Assembly: GCF_000485595.1 (NCBI RefSeq)
Contig: NW_014577073.1
Span: 394,546-438,242 of the forward strand
DNA length: 43,697 bases
From: Priapulus caudatus
Taxonomy: Eukaryota > Priapulida > Priapulimorpha > Priapulimorphida > Priapulidae
Reading direction: 5' to 3'
Shown here: positions 1 to 9,833 of the stretch, piece after piece
Position numbering within the stretch: the stretch's first letter is position 1
Layout of the letters: each line of letters begins with the position of its first letter
Notes under the pieces: model-generated
What the model saw: only the letters and a program-made list of their open reading frames with translations
The model's database searches: none
What the model was told of the DNA's origin: nothing
Position numbers and translations under genes: made by a program

Positions 1-55
1 GCACACACAGACACACACACGCCCTATCAACACAAGACACACACCACGGCCCTAT

Positions 56-86
<31 letters not shown>

Positions 87-360
87 CACACACAGCCACA
101 CACACACACACAACACACGCACATTCTGCGCGCGTGCAGACACAGACACTCACCACATCAAACACACACACAGGTTTGCGCGCGTCAGACACAGACACAC
201 ATACACAACCACACCACCATCAACACACACACACGCCCTATCACACACACACCACACACACTACAGCACACACACACACCACACACACACCACACACACA
301 ACACACACACACCACACACACACACACACGCATACACACACACACACACAACACCGCCTC
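1..360. repeat. (CA)n microsatellite
   Basis: Almost pure CA dinucleotide repeats interrupted by short CGCG and TATCA pieces. The open frames across it on both strands (His/Thr-rich on plus, Cys/Val-rich on minus) are products of the repeat and not genes. Confidence 0.95.
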
Positions 361-924
361 GGCGCAGCGCACACATCACACACAACAAAATGTTCATGGT
401 CACTCGGTAGGACCTGCCTATGAAAACAGCTTTAGTAAGGGTCGCTTTGCTGTGATTTGAATGGTCAGAATTCACGGAAGAAACGGCCATATGCAGTATC
501 ATCTCTGGGCTAAATGAATTTTTCTCTTGACAAAAAATGTGTTAGAAAAAAAATATATAATTCCATCTTCTCCCTGCTATACTTATTAGGCCCCACCTCT
601 ACGCCTTAGTGCATTTAACTGTCTGCGCTCCCTCCCCCGTCTCTTACTCCCAACCGACGCTTCATTATTTAAAAGCCTTCCATTACATGTCAAAGATCAT
701 TCGGTAATAATTGTAATGACTATGTGCTTTTTTGAGATGAGATTCATTGCCCGATATCCTTACATGTGTATACCCATCAAGTTGATTTGTTACATTTGAG
801 TTTATTTGTATTGTTGTATTGTTCGGCGCAGTACAGTGCGAATATGTTGAGTTTGTTTCTAGCTTCAGTGGTATTGTTTCCCGCCAACTGGGCCGTATTT
901 AGTACAAGCTGGTTCTCTAAGTTC
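361..924. other. AT-rich DNA, no gene seen
   Basis: No long open frame, no splice-bounded exon and no repeat that recurs elsewhere in the window. A 64-codon frame at 766-960 is not supported by composition or similarity to anything I recognise. Confidence 0.6.
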
Positions 925-1310
925 GTCCAAAAATTGCTTCACTTTTGTGATAAAAGATGAAAACTTTTGCACTAATTTATATTTTCTAAACATTCGTAAC
1001 ACAACAATTTGTGATGATGGATCCAAAGCCTAGAGTTAAGCTCATGTGACTCGAGATCTGTCGCGCATGTCCTAAAATCGCGGAACATGGAAACGGAGGG
1101 CTAGAAAATTTAGATGCCATAAAACTAGGCCTTGAGATGGTAGCAAAAAGTAACTTCTGGGAACTTGATATACTTAGCTTGATATTTGGTATTCGGTGCT
1201 AGAAATATGTTGAAGACTATGATCACAGTGACCTTTCTTTACAGTTTTTACGAATTCGCTGGTCGGCGGGTACCTGTGGGTGTGCAATTGTCCAAGACAT
1301 GAGATATCAC
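925..1310 (+). repeat. Dispersed repeat, inverted copy at 19975-20350
   Basis: About 385 bp recur in reverse complement near 19975-20350. Shared blocks include TTCACTTTTGTGATAAAA, GCATGTCCTAAAATCGCGGA and TTTACAGTTTTTACGAATTC, in matching order. The copies are diverged, with small indels, and end at similar points on both sides, as a dispersed transposable element or SINE-like repeat would. No coding frame runs through it. Family not recognised. Confidence 0.75.
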
Positions 1311-2563
1311 TGGCACTTAAAATTAGCACTAGTCTGAAACGCACTCAATTCTATTTTTATCATTTTAGATGATAGAAAAAAGCTTCCATGGGTTCCAAGA
1401 CATCCTGAATAATTCCATCAATCCTCCAATTGGCCTTAAAGCGCTCTATACATGCTTCATCCCTCACATATGCCATTTTAGGCTTTTAGGCTAGATAGCC
1501 AAAGTTGCTTGTTGAACTCACAAAATTTACTATTTGCTTCCTGATTAATTCTTTCTTTCGCCTTCTTGAGTGGTTTATCGGGATTCTGCTACCGTGATCG
1601 TGTCAATAGTACCATATAGAGTCTAGTATAACTTGGCTGTCGAGATAGCTGGTGCAAAACTGTTTTTAACATTAACGATGCTCTTGGCAAGTTGCAACAC
1701 CAGTCAATTAACCTTTATACTTGGCTACTCTAGGCATACCCATAGCTAGTTGCCGAGTTGCCTCTACAGTTCACAACCAGTGCAGGTAAATTAGTCTTTC
1801 TGGCGATTTGCCAGCGTTCTGCAACACAGCTCTCTGCATCACATCGATATGAGTACATAGCAGGGCAGTCCTTGGGCTTGCTGATGAGTGTACGTCCAAG
1901 TAAGGCCACTCCCAGCGATCCATCCCTTTCTCAGCTTGCCGAGTCTCTCAAATCTTCAGGCCACTCTGGGTTAACGTGGCTTCGTTTTTATTTTAACAGG
2001 GTTTCTGGCCCCATACATGAACATCTTTGGAATGGAAGAACATAGCTCTGCGTTTGACATGTTCTCTGGTGTACTACAGAATGCCGTTTGAAGCTTGGAA
2101 GGATGTTTCGTCGAGCGTGATTCACACACTTTTCTTTGAGAACAAGAATCATTGCCTGACTTCGGGGTTACTCTTCACTTGATGGGCAGCTCGTTTTCCC
2201 GCGTGTCATTAGTAAATGAGTACCATAATCGCCTCAGAATGACATCGCATGCTTTCGGTATCAGTCCAACAGTCCTCTGGCGGGGGCAGTCATCACAAGC
2301 TGCCTTTCAAGGTATACAGGTGGTGAGTGCTTTGGGAACACATTTCCATATGTCTCGTAATGCGTCGTCTTTCCTCTTCCACGAAAAATATTGAAAACCG
2401 TTATCACACCATGATTAGATGCATGAAGACATCGGGGGTAACACACGCCCTTTCTCTCGACCCAGGGATGTAGCTATGGTATGCGCTGGAAGTTTACGGA
2501 CATTGCTTGGATAAGAACATATGAAGATCCAAGCCTCACTCTGAACGGAGAACTGGAGATCCC
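1311..2563. other. No supported gene
   Basis: Mixed-composition DNA. A 95-codon plus-strand frame (1758-2045) starts at a non-ATG codon and has no recognisable domain. On the minus strand about 2050-2400 reads as protein-like stretches broken by several stops, which could be an old transposon remnant. I cannot name a family, so I do not call it as a gene. Confidence 0.5.
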
Positions 2564-2861
2564 AAACGCATCTAAGGGGGTCTAATATCAAAAATTTTCA
2601 GGGGGAGAGCTACCCAGACCCCCCCTTCGCGTGCTCGCAACTTTGGGTTATGGTTAGACCCCCCCCCCCTGGTACAAATTCTGTACATGCCCCTGAGACA
2701 TAGGCCTAAACTTAATAGAGTAACACCGTACCATGTAAATACTGGTTAATTAAGAGCTTACAATTAAATACATAGTATTAAATTTTCAACTATGTCAGAA
2801 ATTTAGTTTTCAATTTTAGTTAATCAATTCAACTCAACAAATATTGTACATTCTTCGTTTT

Positions 2862-3620
2862 GTCTTATTTTTACAGGGTGGATTCATCGACGTGGTAGTT
2901 TGTTGTAAAGTAAAGATGAAATAGTAACTATTGTTAATACATTTCTAGTTTGACAATGGCTTCTCGAGAAATACTAAACTTCAACAAAAATGGGTATGCA
3001 AGAAAATGTCGCGATCAAAACTGTTTCGTCCTCTACAGTACACTGTAGCTCGCCAGAGACACACATACACACGCACGCACATGCACGCACGCACGCACGC
3101 ATATATACTATACACACGCACACACACATACACACGCGCACACATACACACACACGCACGAACGCACTCACGCACGCACGCACGCACGCACTCACGCACG
3201 CACGCACGCACGCGCACACACACACACACCGTACAACGTCAGTTCTGTTCGATTGAGATTTTACTATTAAATATCGAAAGTTATGTAATAAATATACCAC
3301 ATAAATATTTGAGAAAGTTTTATTTACTTTTTGGTTAATCTAATAGGCCCTAGATTGTTTGTTACAGATCAAATAGGTTAAAATAAACGTAATAACACAA
3401 CACCGTACCATGTCAATATTGTTCGATTAGGATTTTAGTATTAAATATAGAGAGTTCACTACATACTTATTTGAGAAAGTTGGAGTTTGATTTTTGGCTA
3501 ATCTGTAGGTTGTTGGCTTCAAATCAAAATTGCCGTTCATTGTTCGTTTTTGTCTTATTTTTACAGGTTGAACTCATCGACGTGGTAGTTGGCACACGCT
3601 GGATTATCGCTTAAAAGTAA
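2862..3620 (+). other. Duplicated exon-like module with splice signals
   Basis: The string TGTCTTATTTTTACAGG occurs at 2861-2877 and 3551-3567, each time as a pyrimidine tract plus AG. Each is followed by a short segment containing TCATCGACGTGGTAGTT and then by a GTAA donor-like sequence (2910 and 3617). This gives putative exons of about 33 and 50 bp. Neither has a clear open frame. It could be a duplicated non-coding exon of a host or repeat-borne transcript, or chance conservation of a repeat. Confidence 0.4.
3057..3230. repeat. CA/CGCA microsatellite
   Basis: Alternating CACA and CGCA tracts. Overlapping frames on both strands are repeat artefacts. A degraded version occurs at the equivalent place in the second copy (about 21005-21170). 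Confidence 0.95.
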
Positions 3621-3897
3621 GAATATTAAGAAATTTATTAGTAATAACTGTAATGCAGAAATTCAAAGAAATGTAAAGGAGAAATTCTCTATGCCTTATT
3701 TGTAAATGTCCGGGCACGTGTTGTGTACTCCACGTAAACTACTAGTAAATAGCAACTAGACTGTAATGTGAATATAAAACAATTTTCTAAACATTTCTAT
3801 GATAAAATTACGTGATAAAATCGGCTTCGTGTAATAAGGAATAATCATAATAAGAAGTTAGAAGAATTACTCGGAAAATAGTCAGTAACATAAAATA

Positions 3898-3917
3898 GAG
3901 ACAAAGGGCTTTGTCTC
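3898..3917. promoter_or_regulatory. Perfect inverted repeat in U3
   Basis: GAGACAAAG-GG-CTTTGTCTC: two 9-bp perfect arms with a 2-bp centre, about 150 bp upstream of the TATA box. It could be a dimeric protein-binding site. Function inferred only from symmetry and position. Confidence 0.5.
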
Positions 3918-3986
3918 CTGCGGGAGGCAGGGCGTAGGGCGTGTCGACCTGCCGCTAGGGAACGAAGAACAAAGGAAGGGTTTAGT

Positions 3987-3992
3987 CACGTG
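3987..3992. promoter_or_regulatory. CACGTG E-box in U3
   Basis: Canonical palindromic E-box hexamer (bHLH-Zip/USF-type site) 72 bp before the TATA box. A hexamer can occur by chance, but its place in a promoter makes it worth recording. Confidence 0.35.
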
Positions 3993-3997
3993 CTCGA

Positions 3998-4029
3998 CCA
4001 GTGGTCACGCGGGCGGCAGTGACCACTGG
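3998..4029. promoter_or_regulatory. 11-bp perfect inverted repeat in U3
   Basis: CCAGTGGTCAC and GTGACCACTGG form perfect 11-bp arms around a 10-bp GC-rich centre, ending 34 bp before the TATA box. In DNA this could be an operator for a dimeric activator. It lies upstream of the predicted cap site, so it is not an RNA leader structure. The unrelated LTR of element B also has a perfect inverted repeat just before its TATA box (14632-14653). Confidence 0.5.
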
Positions 4030-4063
4030 GAGAGATGGACTTAGGACAAAGAACGAGCGGGAG

Positions 4064-4070
4064 TATAAAA
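4064..4070 (+). promoter_or_regulatory. TATA box of element A
   Basis: TATAAAA followed about 31 bp later by the first base that is shared with the 3' LTR (4095), which is where the R region should begin. Confidence 0.75.
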
Positions 4071-4168
4071 ACAGTGAGAGCCGGGAAACACCCCGACTAG
4101 TTTGATCTCGAGTTACGACACGTCACGCTACCTGTACCGTTGCTACAATCTAGACTACCTATCAATAT

Positions 4169-4174
4169 GTAAGT
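4169..4174 (+). promoter_or_regulatory. Splice donor 1 (GTAAGT) in R-U5
   Basis: Consensus 5' splice site, exon ending in AATAT. Because it lies in R-U5 it is also present in the 3' LTR (13967). The exon end supplies the AT of a split ATG if joined to the env acceptor at 10298. Confidence 0.6.
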
Positions 4175-4398
4175 TTTCTGTTTCTATGTCGCGTACCTAT
4201 CTGTATTCGTCGGCTCATTCCGTGGGCACATATTATATGTAGAGTCAGGCTGGAATAGTAAAGATGTTGTTGTCTGAAATATAGTATCTAGCGTTATGTG
4301 CTTTATATGAAGTTGTGCACGACGGTACTCCTAATACACTACGCATTACTACTAGACGATCACGGATAACGAGAGAGTAAGAGAATCGTTATTACAAT

Positions 4399-4413
4399 TG
4401 GTGCCGAGTGACC
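4399..4413 (+). promoter_or_regulatory. Putative primer-binding site
   Basis: TGGTGCCGAGTGACC begins two bases after the LTR end. TGG is the complement of the tRNA CCA end. The first nine bases fit the 3' end of animal tRNA-Phe (TCGGCACCA), and the match then weakens, so the primer identity is uncertain. Confidence 0.6.
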
Positions 4414-4497
4414 AATGCGTATGGAGATATCGTTGTAGCACAGTATGTTCTATGTGTGTTTCGTGTATATTAACATGTGTGTTCTTTCTGAGATATT

Positions 4498-4602
4498 GTA
4501 AGTCGCCGAGGCTGCATTGACGTCGACCTACGACTCGACTGCACTCATTCCGATATCATCGTCTGCGTCTACGACCTACCGTCATCGCCGTAATATGTAA
4601 GT
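4498..4602 (+). promoter_or_regulatory. Leader splice donors 2 and 3 (4498 and 4597)
   Basis: GTAAGT occurs at 4498 (exon end GATATT) and at 4597 (exon end TAATAT). The one at 4597 has the same AATAT exon end as the LTR donor at 4169, so it would also create a start codon with the env acceptor. The 346-nt leader (4397-4742) is otherwise non-coding. Confidence 0.5.
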
Positions 4603-4742
4603 GCATCAAATTTGTTTATAATCTATGGAGCTCGCCTTATAGTTGTGATATATTGTGCGGAATATTATTAGCTGTTGTTTGAAGTACGTTGGGGGATACG
4701 GACGCTTGTTTGACGGACGATTACGTTTTAAATACGTTCAAA

Positions 4743-5468
4743 ATGGCGACCAAGCGGCCGACGCTTGATCCTTTGTTGGCAAATTTATCTGATTTCAACA
4801 TAGATAAACCGATCTTGACAACGGACGGACATTTAGACGATACGCGGTCGCCTGACGATTTGGAAGTCAGTTTTCCTGATTCGAGTTTCAAAATATTGCT
4901 CAAGGAGATTCAATCTTTAGTGTTATTAGGACGGTATTTACCGTTCGACGGCACAGATAATTCTCCGATATTTTTCGGCGATTGGCTGGTCCATTTGGAA
5001 CAGTTGTTTTTGATTTTAAACGAGCATGATGATGTTCGTAGAGTACGCCTCGCTCTAAGGCTTCTCCAGGGCGAACAAGCGCAATATCTTGCCGAAGTAT
5101 TGAGCGTACACCCAGCAATCAGCTGGATTCATGTTTCACAAATATTTCGGCAAAGATACGCGGACGCGGCAGCTGCCGTAATTGCGAAACAAAAATTTAA
5201 ACGAGCGACACAAAAACACGGTGAATCTATTCAAGCCTTTGCAAAGCGCTTAGAGGCGAGTTCACGCATAGCGTTTGGGGTTCAGCTTGAGACGGATGTG
5301 ATGCATAATGGACGTATGACGGATCAGTTTGTGGACGGACTTCTCAGTGATGCTCTACGGGGAAAATTAATTAAGAATAAACCTCCGACGGAATTGAACC
5401 TGACCGGACCGGACCGGTCCTGCTCCTGCTCCTGCTCCTCTGCCTCCTGTCCCTCTGGTTCCGGTTGA
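4743..5468 (+). pseudogene. gag: gag, truncated: matrix/capsid part
   Basis: Structural polyprotein of the particle core. I start at ATG 4743 (AAATGG context). The open frame reaches back to 4689 but only through a TTG. About 220 gag residues follow, with the pattern of retrotransposon capsids: FDG then a W-x-E/Q-type helix (GDWLVHLEQLF), a helix rich in Leu/Arg, and the KFKRATQKHGESIQAFAKRLE segment typical of gypsy Gag. From about 5398 the frame runs into antisense pol-linker sequence (Ser/Cys-rich tail) and stops at 5466. The C-terminal part, where a nucleocapsid CCHC knuckle and the gag-pol junction would lie, is missing. The first about 20 residues are basic, then an acidic region. Confidence 0.8.
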
Positions 5469-6760
5469 TCGCTCTCCGTGTTGTGCGCAGCTCCGACGTC
5501 GTCTGCTTCCTGCTCTGTAGTTAATCTTGACAACAAATCAGCAGTCGCATTTTCGACCCCCTTTCGGTACACAATGGTAGGGCTATATTCGCTAATGATC
5601 ATGGCCCATCACAACAGCTTCAGGTTTTGCAACTTCGGTGATGTTAGCAAGAATTTAAGTGGTAAATGATCACAGATTATCGTAAATCTACTGCCAGCTA
5701 AAAAATGCCTGCTTTTCGTTAGTGCAAACACTATAGCTAAAGCTTCACGTTCGGCAGTTGGCCACCTCGCCTGTGTAGGAGTTAACCTAGCACTAATATA
5801 TAAAATGACAACCTCGTGCCCCTGCGCATCCTTTTGCGACAATGCGGCACCGACGGCGTATGCACTAGCATCTGTATACAAGAAATAAGGGTCATTAACT
5901 TGCGGATAAGCGAGAATTGGTGCTGTCAACAACGCCTGTTTTAATGCGTCGAAAGCACGCTGCGCATCGTCATTCCACACAAACCGTGCGTGCTTCTTGG
6001 TGAGGTGGGCCAACCAGCTTTGCAAAATCCTTAATGTGATTTCTATAATAATTAGCCATCCCGAGAACACGACGCATCTGCTTGACTGTCGTGGGCTCCT
6101 TCATCGCTTGAATGGCTGCGACTTTAAGCGGTTCTGGCTTCACTCCGTCCCTGCTGATCACATGTCCTAAATAACTAACAGATTGCTTAAGAAATTCACA
6201 CTTAGACGGATTTAATGTTAAACGCGCCTCACGCAGACGATCGAACACTACCTGTATATCTATAAGATGTTGCTCAAACGTCGGGGAGTGTACCACGATA
6301 TCGTCAATATACGGTACAGCACATCTCTCCGTAAGCCCCTTTAACACGTTATTTAACAGTTGCTGAAAGACACTAGGCGAATTTTTCAAGCCAAATGGGA
6401 CGAAATGGTAGATGTACGTAGCCTTATGCGTGATGATAGCCGTCTTGTGTTGGTCGTCAGGATGCACAGGTATCTGAAAATAACCACTCTTCAAATCCAA
6501 CGTGGTAAAATATTTAGCGTTGGCTAATGAAGCCAAAATATCTTCAATCCTTGGTAACGGATACACGATGGCTTCGGTAACTGCGTTAAGAGCCCTGTAA
6601 TCGGCTACCAATCGACCGGTAGAGCTTCCTTTCTTAGGTACGATAAACACGGGCGTCGTCCAATCACTTGTGGCTTCCGAAATAATTCCCGCTTCCAACA
6701 AAGCATTGATATGCTCCGTATGATCGTATAATAAATAATGCCTTTTATTTACCAGCGTCT
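5398..6760 (-). pseudogene. pol: Inverted pol fragment (RT N-part to RNase H and linker)
   Basis: Read on minus, this encodes RT from just before the LLEAGII...SDWTTPVFIVPKK region through the LDLKSGYFQ and YIDD motifs, the RT connection, RNase H (YTDAS, DHLPL, ADLLSR) and the start of the acidic linker. About 5455-6520 is the reverse complement of 6830-7905 in sense pol, with some substitutions and an 8-bp deletion near 6010 that breaks the frame. It therefore came from a related but not identical copy. It supplies, in the wrong orientation, the RT N-terminal part that sense pol lacks. No protease motif is seen in it. Confidence 0.9.
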
Positions 6761-6829
6761 AACAGGTCTACAAGTAATGCTGTGAGGACACGGACATAGC
6801 TTGTGCTGCTGCAGACCGGAATATTTTCG
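6761..6829. other. Junction between the inverted pol arms
   Basis: Short sequence at the centre of the inverted duplication with no clear coding continuity on either strand. It is likely left by the rearrangement. The same junction is recognisable in the second copy (about 24715-24795). Confidence 0.5.
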
Positions 6830-6833
6830 GACT

Positions 6834-9833
6834 AAATATTTTACCACGTTGGATTTGAAGAGTGGTTATTTTCAGATACCTGTGCATCCTGACGACCAAC
6901 ACAAGACGGCTATCATCACGCATAAGGCTACGTACATCTACCATTTCGTCCCATTTGGCTTGAAAAATTCGCCTAGTGTCTTTCAGCAACTGTTAAATAA
7001 CGTGTTAAAGGGGCTTACGGAGAGATGACCGGTCCCGTATATTGACGATATCGTGGTACACTCCCCGACGTTTGAGCAACATCTTATAGATATACAGGTA
7101 GTGTTCGATCGTCTGCGTGAGGCGCGTTTAACATTAAATCCGTCTAAGTGTGAATTTCTTAAGCAATCTGTTAGTTATTTAGGACATGTGATCAGCAGGG
7201 ACGGAGTGAAGCCAGAACCGCTTAAAGTCGCAGCCATTCAAGCGATGAAGGAGCCCACGACAGTCAAGCAGATGCGTCGTGTTCTCGGGATGGCTAATTA
7301 TTATAGAAATCACATTAAGGATTTTGCAAAGCTGGTTGGCCCATTAACCAACCTCACCAAGAAACACGCACGGTTTGTGTGGAATGACGATGCGCAGCGT
7401 GCTTTCGACGCATTAAAACAGGCGTTGTTGACAGCACCAATTCTCGCTTATCCGCAAGTTAATGACCCTTATTTCTTGTATACAGATGCTAGTGCATACG
7501 CCGTCGGTGCCGCATTGTCGCAAAAGGATGCGCAGGGGCACGAGGTTGTCATTTCATATATTAGTGCTAGGTTAACTCCTACACAGGCGAGGTGCCCAAC
7601 TTTCGAACGTGAAGCTTTTGCTATAGTGTTTGCGCTAACGAAAAGCAGGCATTTTTTAGCTGGCAGTAGATTTACGATAATCTGTGATCATTTACCACTT
7701 AAATTCTTGCTAACATCACCGAAGTTGCAAAACCCGAAACTGTTGCGATGGGCCATGATCATTAGCGAATATAGCCCTACCATTGTGTACCGAAAGGGGG
7801 TCGAAAATGCGACTGCTGATTTGTTGTCAAGATTAACTACAGAGCAGGAAGCAGACGACGTCGGAGCTGCGCACAACACGGAGAGCGATCAACCGGAACT
7901 AGAGGGACCCGTTTTCACGGAGAGTATCAATACAGTGACCATAGCAGAACCACCAGGGACAAGGGCGGACGAGGACACCGCCGCAGGTCAAGAAGCGTAC
8001 GAGGCGCCACCTGGTGACGCACCAGCTACAGAGGGGAGTAGTCCAGGTATGACAAACAATACACACCTAACGCACACAGCGCCACCTGGTGGCGAAGGAG
8101 GAGGAAAGGACGGTCGGGATGCCATACGACCAGCGGAAACCGCGCCAGCTACAGAGGGAGACACCGCCGAAGAGGAGCCGGCATTCGTCCTGAACATTAC
8201 GACACCGCAAGACGAAGTGGCTTTGCTTACAGCGGACATTCCAGGCAATGCCAATCAGCAACTGACAGTGCTGCCATCACTAGTCGAAATATTGGAGCAG
8301 CAATGCAAGGACCCGCTATTATACAAGATACATGTGGCATTGACATCACCGGATGCTACAATTAAGGATTTAAACGTGCTGACTAATTACATGATTTTGG
8401 ACGATTTATTGCAGCATATCACAGAGGCGACAGCAACCACGGAACCTAGCGTGCAGCTAGTAGTACCACCACACTATCAGACGGTTATAATGGCGTATCA
8501 TCACGATAACATCTATAGTGCACATTTAGGCTTCGCCAAAACATATGCTAGGATCAAGGAGAGATATTATTGGCCAAAAATGTATTCAACGATTTACGAT
8601 TATGTACGCAGTTGCCTCATCTGTAAATCACGCAAGCTAACCTATGTACGTTCACCTTTAGCAGCGGCGCCAACGCCCGGGGCGCCTTTTGAAGTGATAG
8701 CGGTGGACACATGCCAGTTTCCAGCGACGCCTCGTGGTAATCGATACGTAATTCATTTCCACGATTTATATACGAGCTGGCCGGAAGTTTATGCGGTTAA
8801 GGATAAATCGGCCGAAACAGTGGCGAATCTTTTGATTAACGAAATTATCCCGAGACATTCTTGTCCGAGGATTTTACTTTCCGATAATGGCACGGAGTTT
8901 TGCAATAAGATAATGGATAAAGTAACGGAACATTTCCAGATAAAAGCCATAACGTGCGCACCATATCATCCTGCTTCTAATGGAGCAAACGAACGCTTTC
9001 ACAGAGTTTTGAACTCGATGTTGTCGCACTATGTTGACGCGGCACAGACGTCATGGGACTTGTTGTTGCCACCACTATTGTTAGCGTATCGGTCCGCCAT
9101 TCATACTACGGCGCAGCATAGTCCGTTCTATTTGTTGTACGGCCGAGCACCGGTATTACCGATGGATAATTTGTTATTACCAAGAAGGAAGGCATACGAT
9201 GAGGAACCGGTTTCGCAAGCGCTGGAGAGATTCCACCAGGCGTATGCGCACATGCGAACCGCAACGCAAGAGATGAGACACCATAATAAGAAGCTTTACG
9301 ACAAGCGGGCGAGGCTTCAGCAGTTCCAGGTTGGAGATCCAGTATTCTACCACGACCCGGTACTGAAGCCAGAGACCAGCCATAAGCTAAATAGCCCGTG
9401 GAAAGCATATTATACGGTCATCAAAGTAATAACACCTAAGAAATTTCTTTTGCAACACAAAACGACACATTGCCAGGTCACCTCCCATGTGGATAACATG
9501 CGAGCCGCCTATCCGTGGTTGCGCTGGGACCAACCGCGAGGAGAGGTCACGACCAGACCCAGGAGGGAAGCCAGAGCTGAAGTGATCCCTGAAGCCAGAG
9601 CTGAAGTGATCCCTGAAGCTATAGCGGAATCCGCTACTGAAGCCAACAAGGAAGCCACACCTGGAGAGAGTACAACGACAGGAGCTACCAGGAAACAACC
9701 ACTGCGGCCTATCCTACGGGGAGCGAAGCTGCCATATCCAGTGACGATTCGGATTCAGGGGATGAAGCCATGCCATCAAGACAGAGGGCTTCATCTCAGA
9801 GTAGCTATAGCGATAGCGATCTTTTACCATTAG
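6834..9833 (+). pseudogene. pol: pol, 5'-truncated: RT (partial), RNase H, integrase
   Basis: Reverse transcription and integration enzyme. Sense homology starts inside RT at KYFTTLDLKSGYFQ. The finger region and any protease are absent. One TGA (7026-7028) interrupts RT five codons before YIDD. Counted from the GTG at 7053 (926 codons): RNase H with Asp145 in YTDAS and a late ADLLSR; a long Pro/Glu/Thr linker (about 285-385); the HHCC finger (H484, H491, C521, C524); integrase core D552, D611, E647 with 35 residues between the last two; a GPY/F-like module (SPWKAYYTVIKV); and an Arg/Glu/Ala tail with a repeated octapeptide. No chromodomain seen. The last codons look out of frame: an acidic frame ends at TAA 9860. 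Confidence 0.92.
9567..9614 (+). repeat. 24-bp tandem duplication in the integrase tail
   Basis: Two perfect tandem 24-bp units encode the octapeptide EARAEVIP twice, followed by a decayed third (EAIAES). In-frame expansion of a tail that is probably disordered. Confidence 0.8.

Larger units (their letters stand above)
2564..3829. repeat. Left flank shared by both copies; contains tandem modules
   Basis: This 1.27-kb stretch precedes element A here and again at 20485-21778. The sequence left of 2564 and left of 20485 is unrelated, so the shared block starts abruptly at AAACGCATCTAAGG. It opens with C/G-tract-rich sequence (runs of C at about 2615-2670). It also holds diverged direct repeats: parts of 3235-3370 recur at 3413-3520, and a splice-acceptor-like module at 2862 recurs at 3552. 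It is probably a dispersed host repeat into which element A inserted. Confidence 0.7.
3830..4396 (+). repeat. 5' LTR of element A (U3 265 bp, R-U5 302 bp)
   Basis: Begins TGTAATAAGG and ends TTATTACA. U3 (3830-4094) holds two perfect inverted repeats, an E-box and a TATA box. The predicted transcription start lies near 4095, about 31 bp after the TATA box. From there on the sequence is repeated at 13893-14194. A GTAAGT splice donor sits inside at 4169. A weak poly(A)-signal-like AGTAAA followed by a GT-rich stretch lies near 4257. Confidence 0.85.

Noticed and set aside
134-502. Long frames on both strands over the first CA repeat
   Set aside because: They are translations of a microsatellite (His/Thr or Cys/Val repeats). 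The same applies to 2974-3338, 19114-19389 and 20978-21225.
4689-4742. Upstream TTG start for gag
   Set aside because: Animal elements start at ATG. ATG 4743 has good context and begins the gag-like protein.
7053-7055. GTG as a real pol start
   Set aside because: The frame is simply what remains after the TGA at 7026. RT homology continues upstream in the same frame.
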